Part shown: positions 41,768 through 50,200 of the stretch, piece by piece
Numbering within the stretch: position 1 is the stretch's first letter
Layout of the letters: each line of letters begins with the position of its first letter
Origin: a virus
DNA length: 64,000 bases
Virus record (IMG/VR): IMGVR_UViG_3300020391_000290
Span: 62,001 to 126,000 of that record
Strand: one strand, 5' to 3'
Made by a program: the position numbers and the translations under genes
Notes under the pieces: generated by a model
What the model was told of the DNA's origin: nothing
Seen by the model: the letters and a program-made list of their open reading frames with translations, nothing else
Databases searched by the model: none

Positions 41768-42538
41768 TTACCTCATAGTTGTTTTATTAACTTTACTAAC
41801 TATACTACGTATAGGCATATCTGTCAACCCAGTCTTAATATTATACTGAGCTTTTACTTTTTCTAGTAAGTATAAAAAATAATCATTATGTGCATCAGCT
41901 CCATAATGATAACCATTATTTCTGTTTTTAAAACCTTTACGTTTGCAATAGTAATAAAATGTTTCTCTTTGGTCGTAAGGACTTATGAATTGATCATGCC
42001 AATCTAATTCTTTGTCAATCATATCAAAATGTAAATAAGTATTAAAAAATAAATGTTTTATGTTTTGTTCTCTTAGTTCCAAATGAAATTCATATATTTT
42101 ATCATGCCATATTTTAGTTTTTTCATCTAAAACTTTTTCGGTTTGTTGTTCAACCCAATTTTTATAATCATCTTTTAGTTCTTCTGGAACTGAATCTGTA
42201 CCACCGGCAGATATCTGTACATATCCGTCTTCATATTTCCATTCAGTCCTTTCAAATGTTGCCCACCCAATTATAATAAACATATCTTTTTTGTTTTTTG
42301 TTTCCGCGATTACTTTTTTAGTAGTACGTAAAATACGGGTATTACTACTTGCACTTTCCGCATCTAAAAAGAAAGGTTGGTTTAATGCAGAAGCAAGTTT
42401 ATAACCGAATGTATAAGGTATATTTTCAGGGTGTGGCCTTTTTCCTAAAGCAGTAAATCTACGGTCATCTTCTGCAAAACAGTAATTGTTAATTATTTCT
42501 GCGCCTGCACTATGACTATCGCCATTTACGTATATCAC
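41768..42538 (-). CDS. SGNH-like hydrolase family protein
   Basis: A 256-residue protein beginning MIYVNGDSHSAGAEI, where GDS is block I with the putative nucleophile Ser8. ESASSNTRI near residue 60 resembles block III with its Asn, and GYHYGADAHNDYF near residue 205 holds the His of the last block. This is the second SGNH-type protein in the window. It could act on acyl esters in glycans or be a non-catalytic relative. A promoter for the nuclease gene lies in its 3' end. Confidence 0.55.
   Translation of the reverse strand: MIYVNGDSHSAGAEIINNYCFAEDDRRFTALGKRPHPENIPYTFGYKLASALNQPFFLDAESASSNTRILRTTKKVIAETKNKKDMFIIIGWATFERTEWKYEDGYVQISAGGTDSVPEELKDDYKNWVEQQTEKVLDEKTKIWHDKIYEFHLELREQNIKHLFFNTYLHFDMIDKELDWHDQFISPYDQRETFYYYCKRKGFKNRNNGYHYGADAHNDYFLYLLEKVKAQYNIKTGLTDMPIRSIVSKVNKTTMR
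41799..41827 (-). promoter_or_regulatory. sigma70-type promoter inside SGNH gene
   Basis: TTGACA (41827-41822), 17 bases, TATAGT (41804-41799), 30-35 bases before the nuclease ATG. Its position inside the end of a coding region suggests independent early expression of the nuclease gene. Confidence 0.6.
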
Positions 42539-42891
42539 TTGTAGGCTTTTCTAGCATCGTCAATGTTTTCGACATTAGTTTGTGCTTGTTCTTTTTCATA
42601 ACTTTCTAAGACTATATTGCGACAAACATCTTGAAACCAATTGTCTACAATGTCGTTATCTGTTTTGCCTTGATATCCAGAACGTATAAGTTTAGCTACA
42701 AATATATCATTCCAATCTAATTCAAATGCACCTCTATCCATATTGTCTTTTTCAAGTTCCATACTAAGCACACTTACCCACGGTTCTCCTGATTCAGTTG
42801 CTATTTCTTTTTCTGTTTTTTTAGCTTTTGTTTTTGATTTTTTAAGAGGCTCTTTATTTCCTAAAACTGCTTTTTTTATTTTATCAAACAT
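42535..42891 (-). CDS. Conserved T4-like marine phage protein
   Basis: A 118-residue protein. The N-terminus is very basic (KKSKTKAKKTEKE) and the body contains ESGEPWVSVLSMELEKDN, RGAFELDWNDIFVAKLIRSGY and DIVDNWFQDVCRNIV. I recognise this as a conserved hypothetical of cyanophage-type myoviruses. It overlaps both neighbours by one to four bases. Function unknown. Confidence 0.7.
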   Translation of the reverse strand: MFDKIKKAVLGNKEPLKKSKTKAKKTEKEIATESGEPWVSVLSMELEKDNMDRGAFELDWNDIFVAKLIRSGYQGKTDNDIVDNWFQDVCRNIVLESYEKEQAQTNVENIDDARKAYK

Positions 42892-43427
42892 TATTTTACT
42901 TTCTTTAGTGAGAAAAACTTCTTTGCTCTATCCAAATACTTTTCCCATTCTTCTAACTCTATATCATATTCAAAGTTTTGACTAGTTTCGTTAACCTGTA
43001 GTTCTTTTGCTCCATTTGCAAGATGAAAATTACGTGCCATATCTGTAAGTGGTGATAGTGTAACAAGTCTATTTAAGTTGTTAGATTTTTTAACCATTTT
43101 ATATACTTCATTTACAATCTTACGACCACCGCCACGTTTTATTGCCCATACTGTATATGCAATTGCAATTGATCCTTGTATACCTGCTTTATGTATACTT
43201 GACATATGTGCGGCTTTGCTCATTTGATCCATCTCTTCAACAGTAGTAGGGACATCATCTGTAAATGCAAAACACATTACTGCACATATATCACCTTCTG
43301 GATCTCTTAATCCAAATATTTTTCTACCTTCTGAAGTTCTAAATTTAATATCTAATTCTGGTCTTACAGGGTCTTTAGACAAATCAATATTATCTAGTTC
43401 TTCAAGTACATATTTTGGTTTAAACAT
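42891..43427 (-). CDS. GNAT-like phage protein
   Basis: A 178-residue protein from ATG 43427, which lies one base after the queE stop; a long frame extending to 43847 is a shadow over queE. Segments EGDICAVMCFAFTDDVPTT, IQGSIAIAYTVWAIKRGGGRKIVNEV and LVTLSPLTDMARNFHLANGA followed by NFEY resemble the acyl-CoA domain of GNAT proteins, particularly the malonyl-CoA decarboxylase-like branch. That assignment is weak. It is co-transcribed with queE. Confidence 0.55.
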   Translation of the reverse strand: MFKPKYVLEELDNIDLSKDPVRPELDIKFRTSEGRKIFGLRDPEGDICAVMCFAFTDDVPTTVEEMDQMSKAAHMSSIHKAGIQGSIAIAYTVWAIKRGGGRKIVNEVYKMVKKSNNLNRLVTLSPLTDMARNFHLANGAKELQVNETSQNFEYDIELEEWEKYLDRAKKFFSLKKVK

Positions 43428-43428
43428 T

Positions 43429-44406
43429 TTATGTACCCCAGGCATTTCCAAAGAGCGAGATATGTAATCGTGGAGTGAACCTCCAACCTCTTTCCATGCA
43501 AAGGTTCGCAACTTCTTGGACATTGAGGTTGTACTCTTCAGACCTGCCACCCAATGGCATGAGATACACAGGGCAATCCAAGCCTGCTCTGCGATATTCA
43601 CTGACAGCTCTACCAGCCTCATCAATATCGGTCCTGTCAGCGACAACAAACTTGAGGTAAATGTCACTGCCGTCCACACTAGCATAATCACTAGCCACTT
43701 GAGGCTTAATAGCAGTCTCCCAAGGTTCTCCTGAAACTGAAAGTTTTGGGGAACAACTCCAAGTGACTGTAAATCTATCCTGCTGGTTAAGGTAGTCTTT
43801 AAAATCTTTGTGTAAAAATTGTGTAGTGTTTGTTTCAAACGTAACATTTTTTAAGTCTTTCATTTTTGGATGTTCGAATAAATCGATATACATACGTTGC
43901 CATGCAAGTAAAGGTTCACCTCCTGTCATAATTAAATGTATATCTTGTCCGTTCCCCATAGTCCATTTACCTTCTGGCAATAAACTAATTAGGTGCTCAA
44001 CGACTTCTGGTATTGTCCTAAGCATATTAAATTCTTTAAATTCAGGATAGATACTTGCATATGTATCGCAACCTGTGTGTATTATAGGCAAATCAGTAAA
44101 CTGCTTTGTATTTTTATGTACGTTATTGTCTAGTAAGCCTTTTACTTCTTCGTTATATCTTATGCCAGCCTTTTGTTTTTCATCTCTCATGAGTTCAGTA
44201 CGAGGTAGACCAAAGTTCATACAACGAAAGTTACAACCGAATGTACGTAAGAATACACTAGGTACTCCTACAAACTTGCCTTCACCTTGTACACTATAAA
44301 ATGCTTCACTGTATCTAAGTTTTGCTTCTTTTTTTACTACAGGTTTTGGTACGTCTGTTACACCTGCTTGTTCAAATTTAAATTGAAAAGGTAAATCAGT
44401 ATTCAT
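43429..44406 (-). CDS. queE: 7-carboxy-7-deazaguanine synthase (QueE), split cluster motif
   Basis: A 325-residue radical SAM protein. EAFYSVQGEGKFVGVPSVFLR (split over residues 34-54) is the QueE substrate/SAM N-terminus; TGGEPLL lies at 161-167 and TFETNTTQF at 189-197. The Fe-S Cys are C58 and C62 (CNFRC), but the third, expected two residues on, appears to be C113 in GCDTYAS, after a 50-residue insertion. QueE converts 6-carboxy-tetrahydropterin to CDG. It is followed by the GNAT-like gene and preceded by a hypothetical and queD, so the two pathway genes are nearly adjacent. Confidence 0.85.
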   Translation of the reverse strand: MNTDLPFQFKFEQAGVTDVPKPVVKKEAKLRYSEAFYSVQGEGKFVGVPSVFLRTFGCNFRCMNFGLPRTELMRDEKQKAGIRYNEEVKGLLDNNVHKNTKQFTDLPIIHTGCDTYASIYPEFKEFNMLRTIPEVVEHLISLLPEGKWTMGNGQDIHLIMTGGEPLLAWQRMYIDLFEHPKMKDLKNVTFETNTTQFLHKDFKDYLNQQDRFTVTWSCSPKLSVSGEPWETAIKPQVASDYASVDGSDIYLKFVVADRTDIDEAGRAVSEYRRAGLDCPVYLMPLGGRSEEYNLNVQEVANLCMERGWRFTPRLHISLFGNAWGT

Positions 44407-45244
44407 AAATTAACTTTCTTAATTGTGTTGTTGTCTTGGGCCATTTATTTAATTCATAGCATTTAATTTCATAACCTCTGTCACGTAATCTACGTTGTAT
44501 TTCTACTTGATCCATTAGAGTGCAATTTTCCATAACTATATTTACATCTTTTATTATAGCATCTACATAAGAATTAATCAACCTGTCCTTATATAAGTAA
44601 GGTTCATTATTGATCCAATCCTTATGTAATAATTTTATTTCTGAATCTGTCCTTATATTTTTAATATCTAACCAATCTGTTAAATTGTTTATAGTTTGTA
44701 AAAAATTGTCTCTTAATTCATTTATTTGTATTAGAAAAGTTTTATCTTGTTTAAGATTTATTAATTCTTTGTAACCTGTTTGACTTTGTGTTTGTTCATA
44801 TGTCCACAAACTTAAAAATTCACGAAGCTCCCATGTACTTTTGCCTTTACCCTTCCATTCGGATAATCCTGGTAATCCATTTTTTTGATTTTCATGTTGT
44901 ATCCAGCCTTCTTTTCGTATTTTAGTTTGTCTGTTATTTAACCACCAAACCCAGTCATTTGGGCCTGGGTATAATGAAACAATTTTATCATATACAACAA
45001 ATAGTCTCTCGTAGGCTTTTTTCATGGTATCACCTACTTCAGTAATTGGATGAAGTATACAGCAATCAATAGGATTTGAAATTGCACCGTCTACGTTAAT
45101 TCTATGTGTATTATCCCAACTATGACTTGTGTTAGTATTTTTATTGAAGGGTCTATATTCTAATGGGTATTGGCCTTGTAACCAATGTAATGTCCAGGCA
45201 ACAAAATTGCCATAACATCCTCCTGGAAATGTTATACAATACAC
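44396..45244 (-). CDS. Hypothetical protein between queE and queD
   Basis: A 282-residue protein with a GTG start overlapping the queD stop. The N-terminus, YCITFPGGCYGNFVAWTLHW, resembles the start of phage sulfotransferase-like proteins, where a Gly-rich loop binds a phosphate. No second PAPS motif is found, so the link is weak. Later parts are Trp-rich and helical (DWVWWLNNRQTKIRKEGW). It overlaps both flanking que genes by 11 and 1 bases, so it may be functionally linked with them. Confidence 0.6.
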   Translation of the reverse strand: MYCITFPGGCYGNFVAWTLHWLQGQYPLEYRPFNKNTNTSHSWDNTHRINVDGAISNPIDCCILHPITEVGDTMKKAYERLFVVYDKIVSLYPGPNDWVWWLNNRQTKIRKEGWIQHENQKNGLPGLSEWKGKGKSTWELREFLSLWTYEQTQSQTGYKELINLKQDKTFLIQINELRDNFLQTINNLTDWLDIKNIRTDSEIKLLHKDWINNEPYLYKDRLINSYVDAIIKDVNIVMENCTLMDQVEIQRRLRDRGYEIKCYELNKWPKTTTQLRKLIYEY

Positions 45245-45699
45245 TACTCAATATCTCGTCTGTAGATTGCACTATTTGCACCATGTTCACTACACTCCAC
45301 CTCAACTACAAAGCATCTTCCAGTTGTTTCTTTCTTTATATGTGCATCAGCAAATTCAAATGCATGTTTTGCAAACATTTCTGCACCAACACCATCCATC
45401 ATAGTGACTTCACATAAACCTTTTTTCTCTAGTTCATAAAAGTCTTCCATATGTGGGTCTTGACTATCAATTACAACCTTATGATCAAACTGTTCTTCAA
45501 GCCATGCTTTTATAGGCTTCAGTCCACCAAAGTCTACTGCCCAGTTTTTATTATCTAGTGTATGACAACCAAATGTAAATTTAAATCCTAAACTATAACC
45601 ATGCAATAAATTACAATGCGAATGATCCGCATTAGGTTGTCTAAATACTGCACTTAATCCTATATTGTGTCCATATGTTTTTGTGCTATAAAAAGCCAT
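45244..45699 (-). CDS. queD: 6-carboxytetrahydropterin synthase (QueD)
   Basis: A 151-residue PTPS-family (T-fold) protein. ADHSHCNLLHGYSLGFKF holds the catalytic Cys29 and zinc His33. WAVDFGGLKPIKAWLEEQFDH matches the DF-x-x-LK and DH motifs, and VEVECSEHGANSA ends the fold. The usual HGH zinc motif is HGY here, with other His nearby (H26, H28) that may compensate. It would turn dihydroneopterin triphosphate from FolE into 6-carboxy-tetrahydropterin. It has its own sigma70-like promoter. Confidence 0.85.
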   Translation of the reverse strand: MAFYSTKTYGHNIGLSAVFRQPNADHSHCNLLHGYSLGFKFTFGCHTLDNKNWAVDFGGLKPIKAWLEEQFDHKVVIDSQDPHMEDFYELEKKGLCEVTMMDGVGAEMFAKHAFEFADAHIKKETTGRCFVVEVECSEHGANSAIYRRDIE

Positions 45700-45762
45700 T
45701 ATATTCTCCTATTGTTGTGGGCGGAATATTTAAAGACGGACGAACCTAAGACGTCTATATAC

Positions 45763-45791
45763 ATTTTATGATTTTTTGTTTATCTTGTCAA
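45763..45791 (-). promoter_or_regulatory. sigma70-type promoter upstream of queD
   Basis: TTGACA (45791-45786), 17 bases, TAAAAT (45768-45763). It overlaps the last codons of the oxygenase gene. The leader to queD would be about 55 bases and ends in a GGAG site. Confidence 0.55.
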
Positions 45792-46347
45792 GATGTTTTT
45801 GCCAAGCATCATGTTTAACAGATTGTATTGCAATTATACTACGAAGTTCTCCACAATTCCGTTGAGGGCCTTTTCCAATATGTGGGTTGCTTCCATCAAA
45901 AACAATTAGTTTGCCTGCTTTTACTTTACTTATCTCTAAATAGTCAAGGTTTTCTCTATCATAAACAATAGTTTCTCCACCCCAATTATCTTCCCATTTT
46001 GTATTAAGATATAAAACTCCGGTGAGGCTTTCGCCTGGAACTTGCCAATCATCGTGGACATCACCGTCTTGTCCATATGTATTTCCGGATAACATTATAC
46101 GAACCATTTTATACTCATCACCAATAAGTTCATTCCAAGCTCTAACAAGTTCTTTTAAGTCTGGATTATCTACTTTCCATTTATCCGCAAAAGTATCATA
46201 GAACGCTTGGAACCACATTGGATAAATTGTGTCGTTATTAGATTTTTGACCAAATCTCCAATTTGGTTGAACTACAGTTTGGTGCCATATTGCTCCTACA
46301 CCTCCATGACTTAGCCAGTCTGGATATTCTTTAATTAATTTATTCAT
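45766..46347 (-). CDS. 2OG-Fe(II) oxygenase
   Basis: A 193-residue protein from ATG 46347 (MNKLIKEYPDW); the longer frame overlaps the preceding gene. The iron motif HxD is in GDVHDDWQVPG. WGGETIVYDRE follows in the right place. FDGSNPHIGKGPQRNCGELRSIIAI (split over about 155-180) carries the distal His and the Arg that binds 2-oxoglutarate. This matches prolyl-hydroxylase-like phage oxygenases. Target unknown. Confidence 0.75.
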   Translation of the reverse strand: MNKLIKEYPDWLSHGGVGAIWHQTVVQPNWRFGQKSNNDTIYPMWFQAFYDTFADKWKVDNPDLKELVRAWNELIGDEYKMVRIMLSGNTYGQDGDVHDDWQVPGESLTGVLYLNTKWEDNWGGETIVYDRENLDYLEISKVKAGKLIVFDGSNPHIGKGPQRNCGELRSIIAIQSVKHDAWQKHLDKINKKS

Positions 46348-46579
46348 TTTCCATTTCCCATACATTGTAAACATCTGCAAAACCAATATTCATTGGTGAA
46401 TATTCGCTAACATTTTTTTCTTGCCATTCATGTATATCATCCCACTGTTCCTGAGTAAGATCTGCTACCTCTGTAATATTATAATGATCTGTAATTGCAG
46501 ATTCTACAGCCGAATATGCTTCTCTTTCAATATACTCTTCTGCTTTATACATTCTTGCCCATTCAAATTTATTAGTCAT
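46340..46579 (-). CDS. Small acidic hypothetical protein
   Basis: A 79-residue protein from ATG 46579 (TAATG overlap with the upstream stop). It is acidic and helical: ARMYKAEEYIEREAYSAVES, then LTQEQWDDIHEWQEKN. No motif is recognised. It lies between a phosphoribosyltransferase and an oxygenase on one transcript. Confidence 0.6.
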   Translation of the reverse strand: MTNKFEWARMYKAEEYIEREAYSAVESAITDHYNITEVADLTQEQWDDIHEWQEKNVSEYSPMNIGFADVYNVWEMENE

Positions 46580-47049
46580 TACCACCACTCCTCATAAGGG
46601 AAAACAATCCATTCTGGATTCTCTTCTTTGTTAATTTCTATACCATTATATTCTACAACAAATTCGCTAGGGATATTATCGACAAGAGCCGCAAATTTTA
46701 CATTGCTTTTTTCACTATCATAATTAATGTTCCAGTCATCTCTAATCCATTTGAATGTTTCACCAGTATCATTTATATCATCTATAATTAATATTTTTTT
46801 GCCTTTTATCATCTGTGTTTTAAGATACTTTGCATTTTCCTTTATGTCGCCATCACGTAGCCTTACATCAAGTGTATGCATTTTAATACCTAAGTAATGA
46901 CTTATCATTACCGCAGGCAACAGTCCACCTCTAGTAATACCAACTACAATATCAGGTTTGAAGTCATCTGCCCACATCATACTAACTATATTTAGGCAAT
47001 AGCGATTAATTTGCTCTTGGCTAATATATCTTTTTACGATTTTTGTCAT
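46579..47049 (-). CDS. Phosphoribosyltransferase (xanthine/guanine type)
   Basis: A 156-residue type I PRTase. PDIVVGITRGGLLPAVMISHYLG is the pyrophosphate-loop region (split over about residues 32-54). The PRPP-binding motif is ILIIDDINDTGET near residue 87, followed by the flap and hood region. Size and pattern resemble Gpt-like purine salvage enzymes. Together with Apt at 51920 it would recycle host purines. The base specificity cannot be set from sequence. Confidence 0.75.
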   Translation of the reverse strand: MTKIVKRYISQEQINRYCLNIVSMMWADDFKPDIVVGITRGGLLPAVMISHYLGIKMHTLDVRLRDGDIKENAKYLKTQMIKGKKILIIDDINDTGETFKWIRDDWNINYDSEKSNVKFAALVDNIPSEFVVEYNGIEINKEENPEWIVFPYEEWW

Positions 47050-47203
47050 GTATTTCCTCTAGTTCTTTTGATAATTCTTCAACTCTATGCTCCATCCAAC
47101 TTATAGCAGTATATATATGTCCTGTTGCAGTTGGTCTTATACATGTTTTTGCATATTTAATTTCTTCTTGTAGTGCTAATAATATAGCAGGCTTTGACAT
47201 CAT
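47021..47203 (-). CDS. Small helical protein
   Basis: A 60-residue protein with an AAAGGAAAC ribosome site. The sequence is helical, with SKPAILLALQEEIKYAKTC, then TGHIYTAISWMEHRVEELSKEL. It looks like a helical hairpin. It is the first gene after the S8 autotransporter and overlaps the PRTase by 29 bases. No function recognised. Confidence 0.6.
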   Translation of the reverse strand: MMSKPAILLALQEEIKYAKTCIRPTATGHIYTAISWMEHRVEELSKELEEIHDKNRKKIY

Positions 47204-47219
47204 CTTACTGTTTCCTTTA

Positions 47220-50200
47220 CTAGAACTTTAATTGTACACTCATACCAACAACTTTTTCAATCTCTTTTTGTATGGAACTAACACCAGTACGTATTTCTGC
47301 AAAAGTATTGACGTGTCCTGTAAGTCCTAACTTTTTTGTAAAATTGTCAATTTCTGTATTACCAGTTTTTTGTATCTTAAAAGTGTAGTATGTACCAAAG
47401 TCTATTTCACGTTTGCTACTTTTAAAATTTAGGTTTTTATCTTCATAGTTTACATCACCTCCGAGTGTTCTGCTAGTAGGAACATTATAGTTCAAAGATG
47501 CATCTTCAATTGTTACTGGTTGACTTATGTTAAAGCCTAGTTTATGACCATCAGTAGGTTCTACTTCATAACCAACTGTTGCAGTACTACTAACAACATT
47601 AGCATTTTTTGTAGTAAGTAAACTGTTACTTGTGTCAAATTTTACATTACTATAACCTAATCCTGCTTGTGCATAAAATCCACCTTTGTTGTAGTTATAG
47701 TTTGCATAAAAAGTACTGCTATCAACTGTAGTACCTAATGTACCTGAGAAACTATTACCTAAGTAGTGTCCATCACTAACACCAAATCCAAATTCAATGT
47801 TGCTATTATCATCTATCGCATATTTAGGAAAAGTAATATTTTGATCTGCATTCATATATGTGCTATAGTAGTTTACTGCACCCATTTGTTCTGCTACACT
47901 AACGGTTCTTGTGTCAACACTCTGTGCCATATTACCTAAGTCTATATAAAAGTCCCGTTCAAAACTATCTAGAACCATTACACTAGTCAATGCTTGTATC
48001 TGTTTAGAACTAACTCCGCTAACATTAGCACCACCAACAATATTGCTGACACCACCGTTGGTACGACCAGTAGTAGGAATCCCGGTTGCACCAACTGGTC
48101 GTGTAGCTTTATCCATGTCAAGTAATCCTTGTCCATGAATATTATCATCATAACCTGCAATATTTTTATTGCCAGTTACAAGAACTAGTTGTACTAAGTG
48201 TTTGCCTTTCATGTGTGGCCACATTTGATGTAGTATTGCAATACTGCCGGTGACTACAGGAGCAGCCATACTAGTACCTGTCATTGTTACGTAACCGCCG
48301 TTTTCTGCAGTACTTGTAACATTTGTACCACCTGCCATTATATAAAAGTCTTTAACTTTTTTTGCATCTATACATACATTATTTTTCATTGTAGCACAAA
48401 CAGTACCTGCTTTATTACTAGAACTATTAAGTTTATTATTGTTTGTATCCCAATTTCCTACAATAATCATTTGTCCATCTAGTATTAGGTTACCATTCGA
48501 ATCTGTCGCATGAGCCATCTGATTCATTCCTGCAGAATAATCCCATCCTGCATTACCGGCTGCTTTAACAAGGACCTGCTCTGAACCTAAAGCAGTTTTC
48601 CAATATCCTGCTTCTTGTACAGAGCCATTATAGCCATTTACACCGTAATACCAATGAGTACTGTAATAGTCTCCATCTGCTTTTTTAACTATACTATTTC
48701 TAAATCCTGTATCATAATTTTGTTCTGCACTAACGTTTATTGCTACGGAGCCTTTATCTCTACCCCATGCCGCGGCTTGTCTAGCATTGCCGAAACTATA
48801 TTGATATCCACTAGATACTTTAGCAACAGCAATCTTTGCGTCAAAGGCTGCTCCATGCATACCAACGTTATTCTTTTCACCAGCTGCAATTCCTGCAACA
48901 TGTGTGCCATGCGAACTACTGTTATCGATAGTCGTTCCTGTATAATCAATTGTATATTTTATATTGTCGTCTAAGTCTACGTGATTTATGTTTGCACCAG
49001 TATCTGCAATTGTAATTAAACTATCTTTTCCTGTCCAACCTCTACTATAAGCAGTGCTAAAATTACTTACACTTAATTGTTTATTTGCAATATATTTGTA
49101 TTCATTTTTTTCATATGTAGTTGCATTACTATTATATCCAGGTGTCCTTGTACCCATATCAGCATGGTCATCACCAATTATTCCATCATCTGTATCCACT
49201 ACACTAATTATAGTATCGGTATCAGTACATGTTTCACCTTTGTTTACTTTGCCTCTTGTGAAATATTCTGTACTATCTATAACATCTTTTGTTGTATTAT
49301 CACTATACTTTGTTCTAGTAATAGTATTTCTTTTATCGAAATGCTCATGAAATTCAATTATACATTTAGTAACACGTCTAGTTGTAGTCTTTAAACTGCC
49401 ACTATATGTCACTATATCTTTTGTAGTAGTAGTTTCATTGCCGTATGTTTTATCTAAATGACTATATTCTAAATTATCCACAAAGGTTCTAGTACTAATT
49501 ACAGTAGGTTGACCAGGATCTGCTTCTACTAGTCTAGTGCTTAAAGTCTCTGTTCTAGTAGTCGAAGTCACTTTATCTTTACTAGTTGTAACAGGAGTTA
49601 CAGTGACAACAGGATCATCTACAATTGTTTTTGTTGCACCATTTGCATATTTTATTAAAGTTGTTTTTGTACTAGTTTCTGTAGTAGTAACAGTAGTCTT
49701 AGTCGTTACAGTAGATGTATCAGTGTATGTTCTTATAGTAGTATACAAAGTATCACCATTATCTTGTAATACACCTTCATCTTCTTTGTCTACATATGTA
49801 GTGACTACAACAGGTGAACTGTCTATACTAGTAGTATCTTGACTTGTGCTTATATCAAACGTTTCCGTAGTATCTATTATTGTTGCTTCAATATAAGTTG
49901 TACTTATTATTTTATTTTCTGAAGTGCTTGTTTCTGCATATGTAGTATTATACGTAATAGTTTTTGGACCATTTACTATTACTACACTACCATTGTTATA
50001 TGTATTTGTATATTTTATATATTCTGTTGTTGAAGTGGTACTAGGAACCTTAGTTGTATGTGTATAGGTTCTTGTAACAACAATTTTAGTCCTACCATCA
50101 TCTAAATTAGTTTCTATAGTATTGTCTACGAACGTGGAAGTTGTTATGGATTCACCAATTACAGGTTCACTTTTAGTTGTTATTTTTTCTTCAACTGTAT

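Noticed and set aside
42891-43847. 318-aa frame extending far upstream of the GNAT-like gene
   Set aside because: The first 140 residues lie over queE in another frame and do not look like a protein domain; the ATG at 43427, one base after the queE stop, fits the gene packing.
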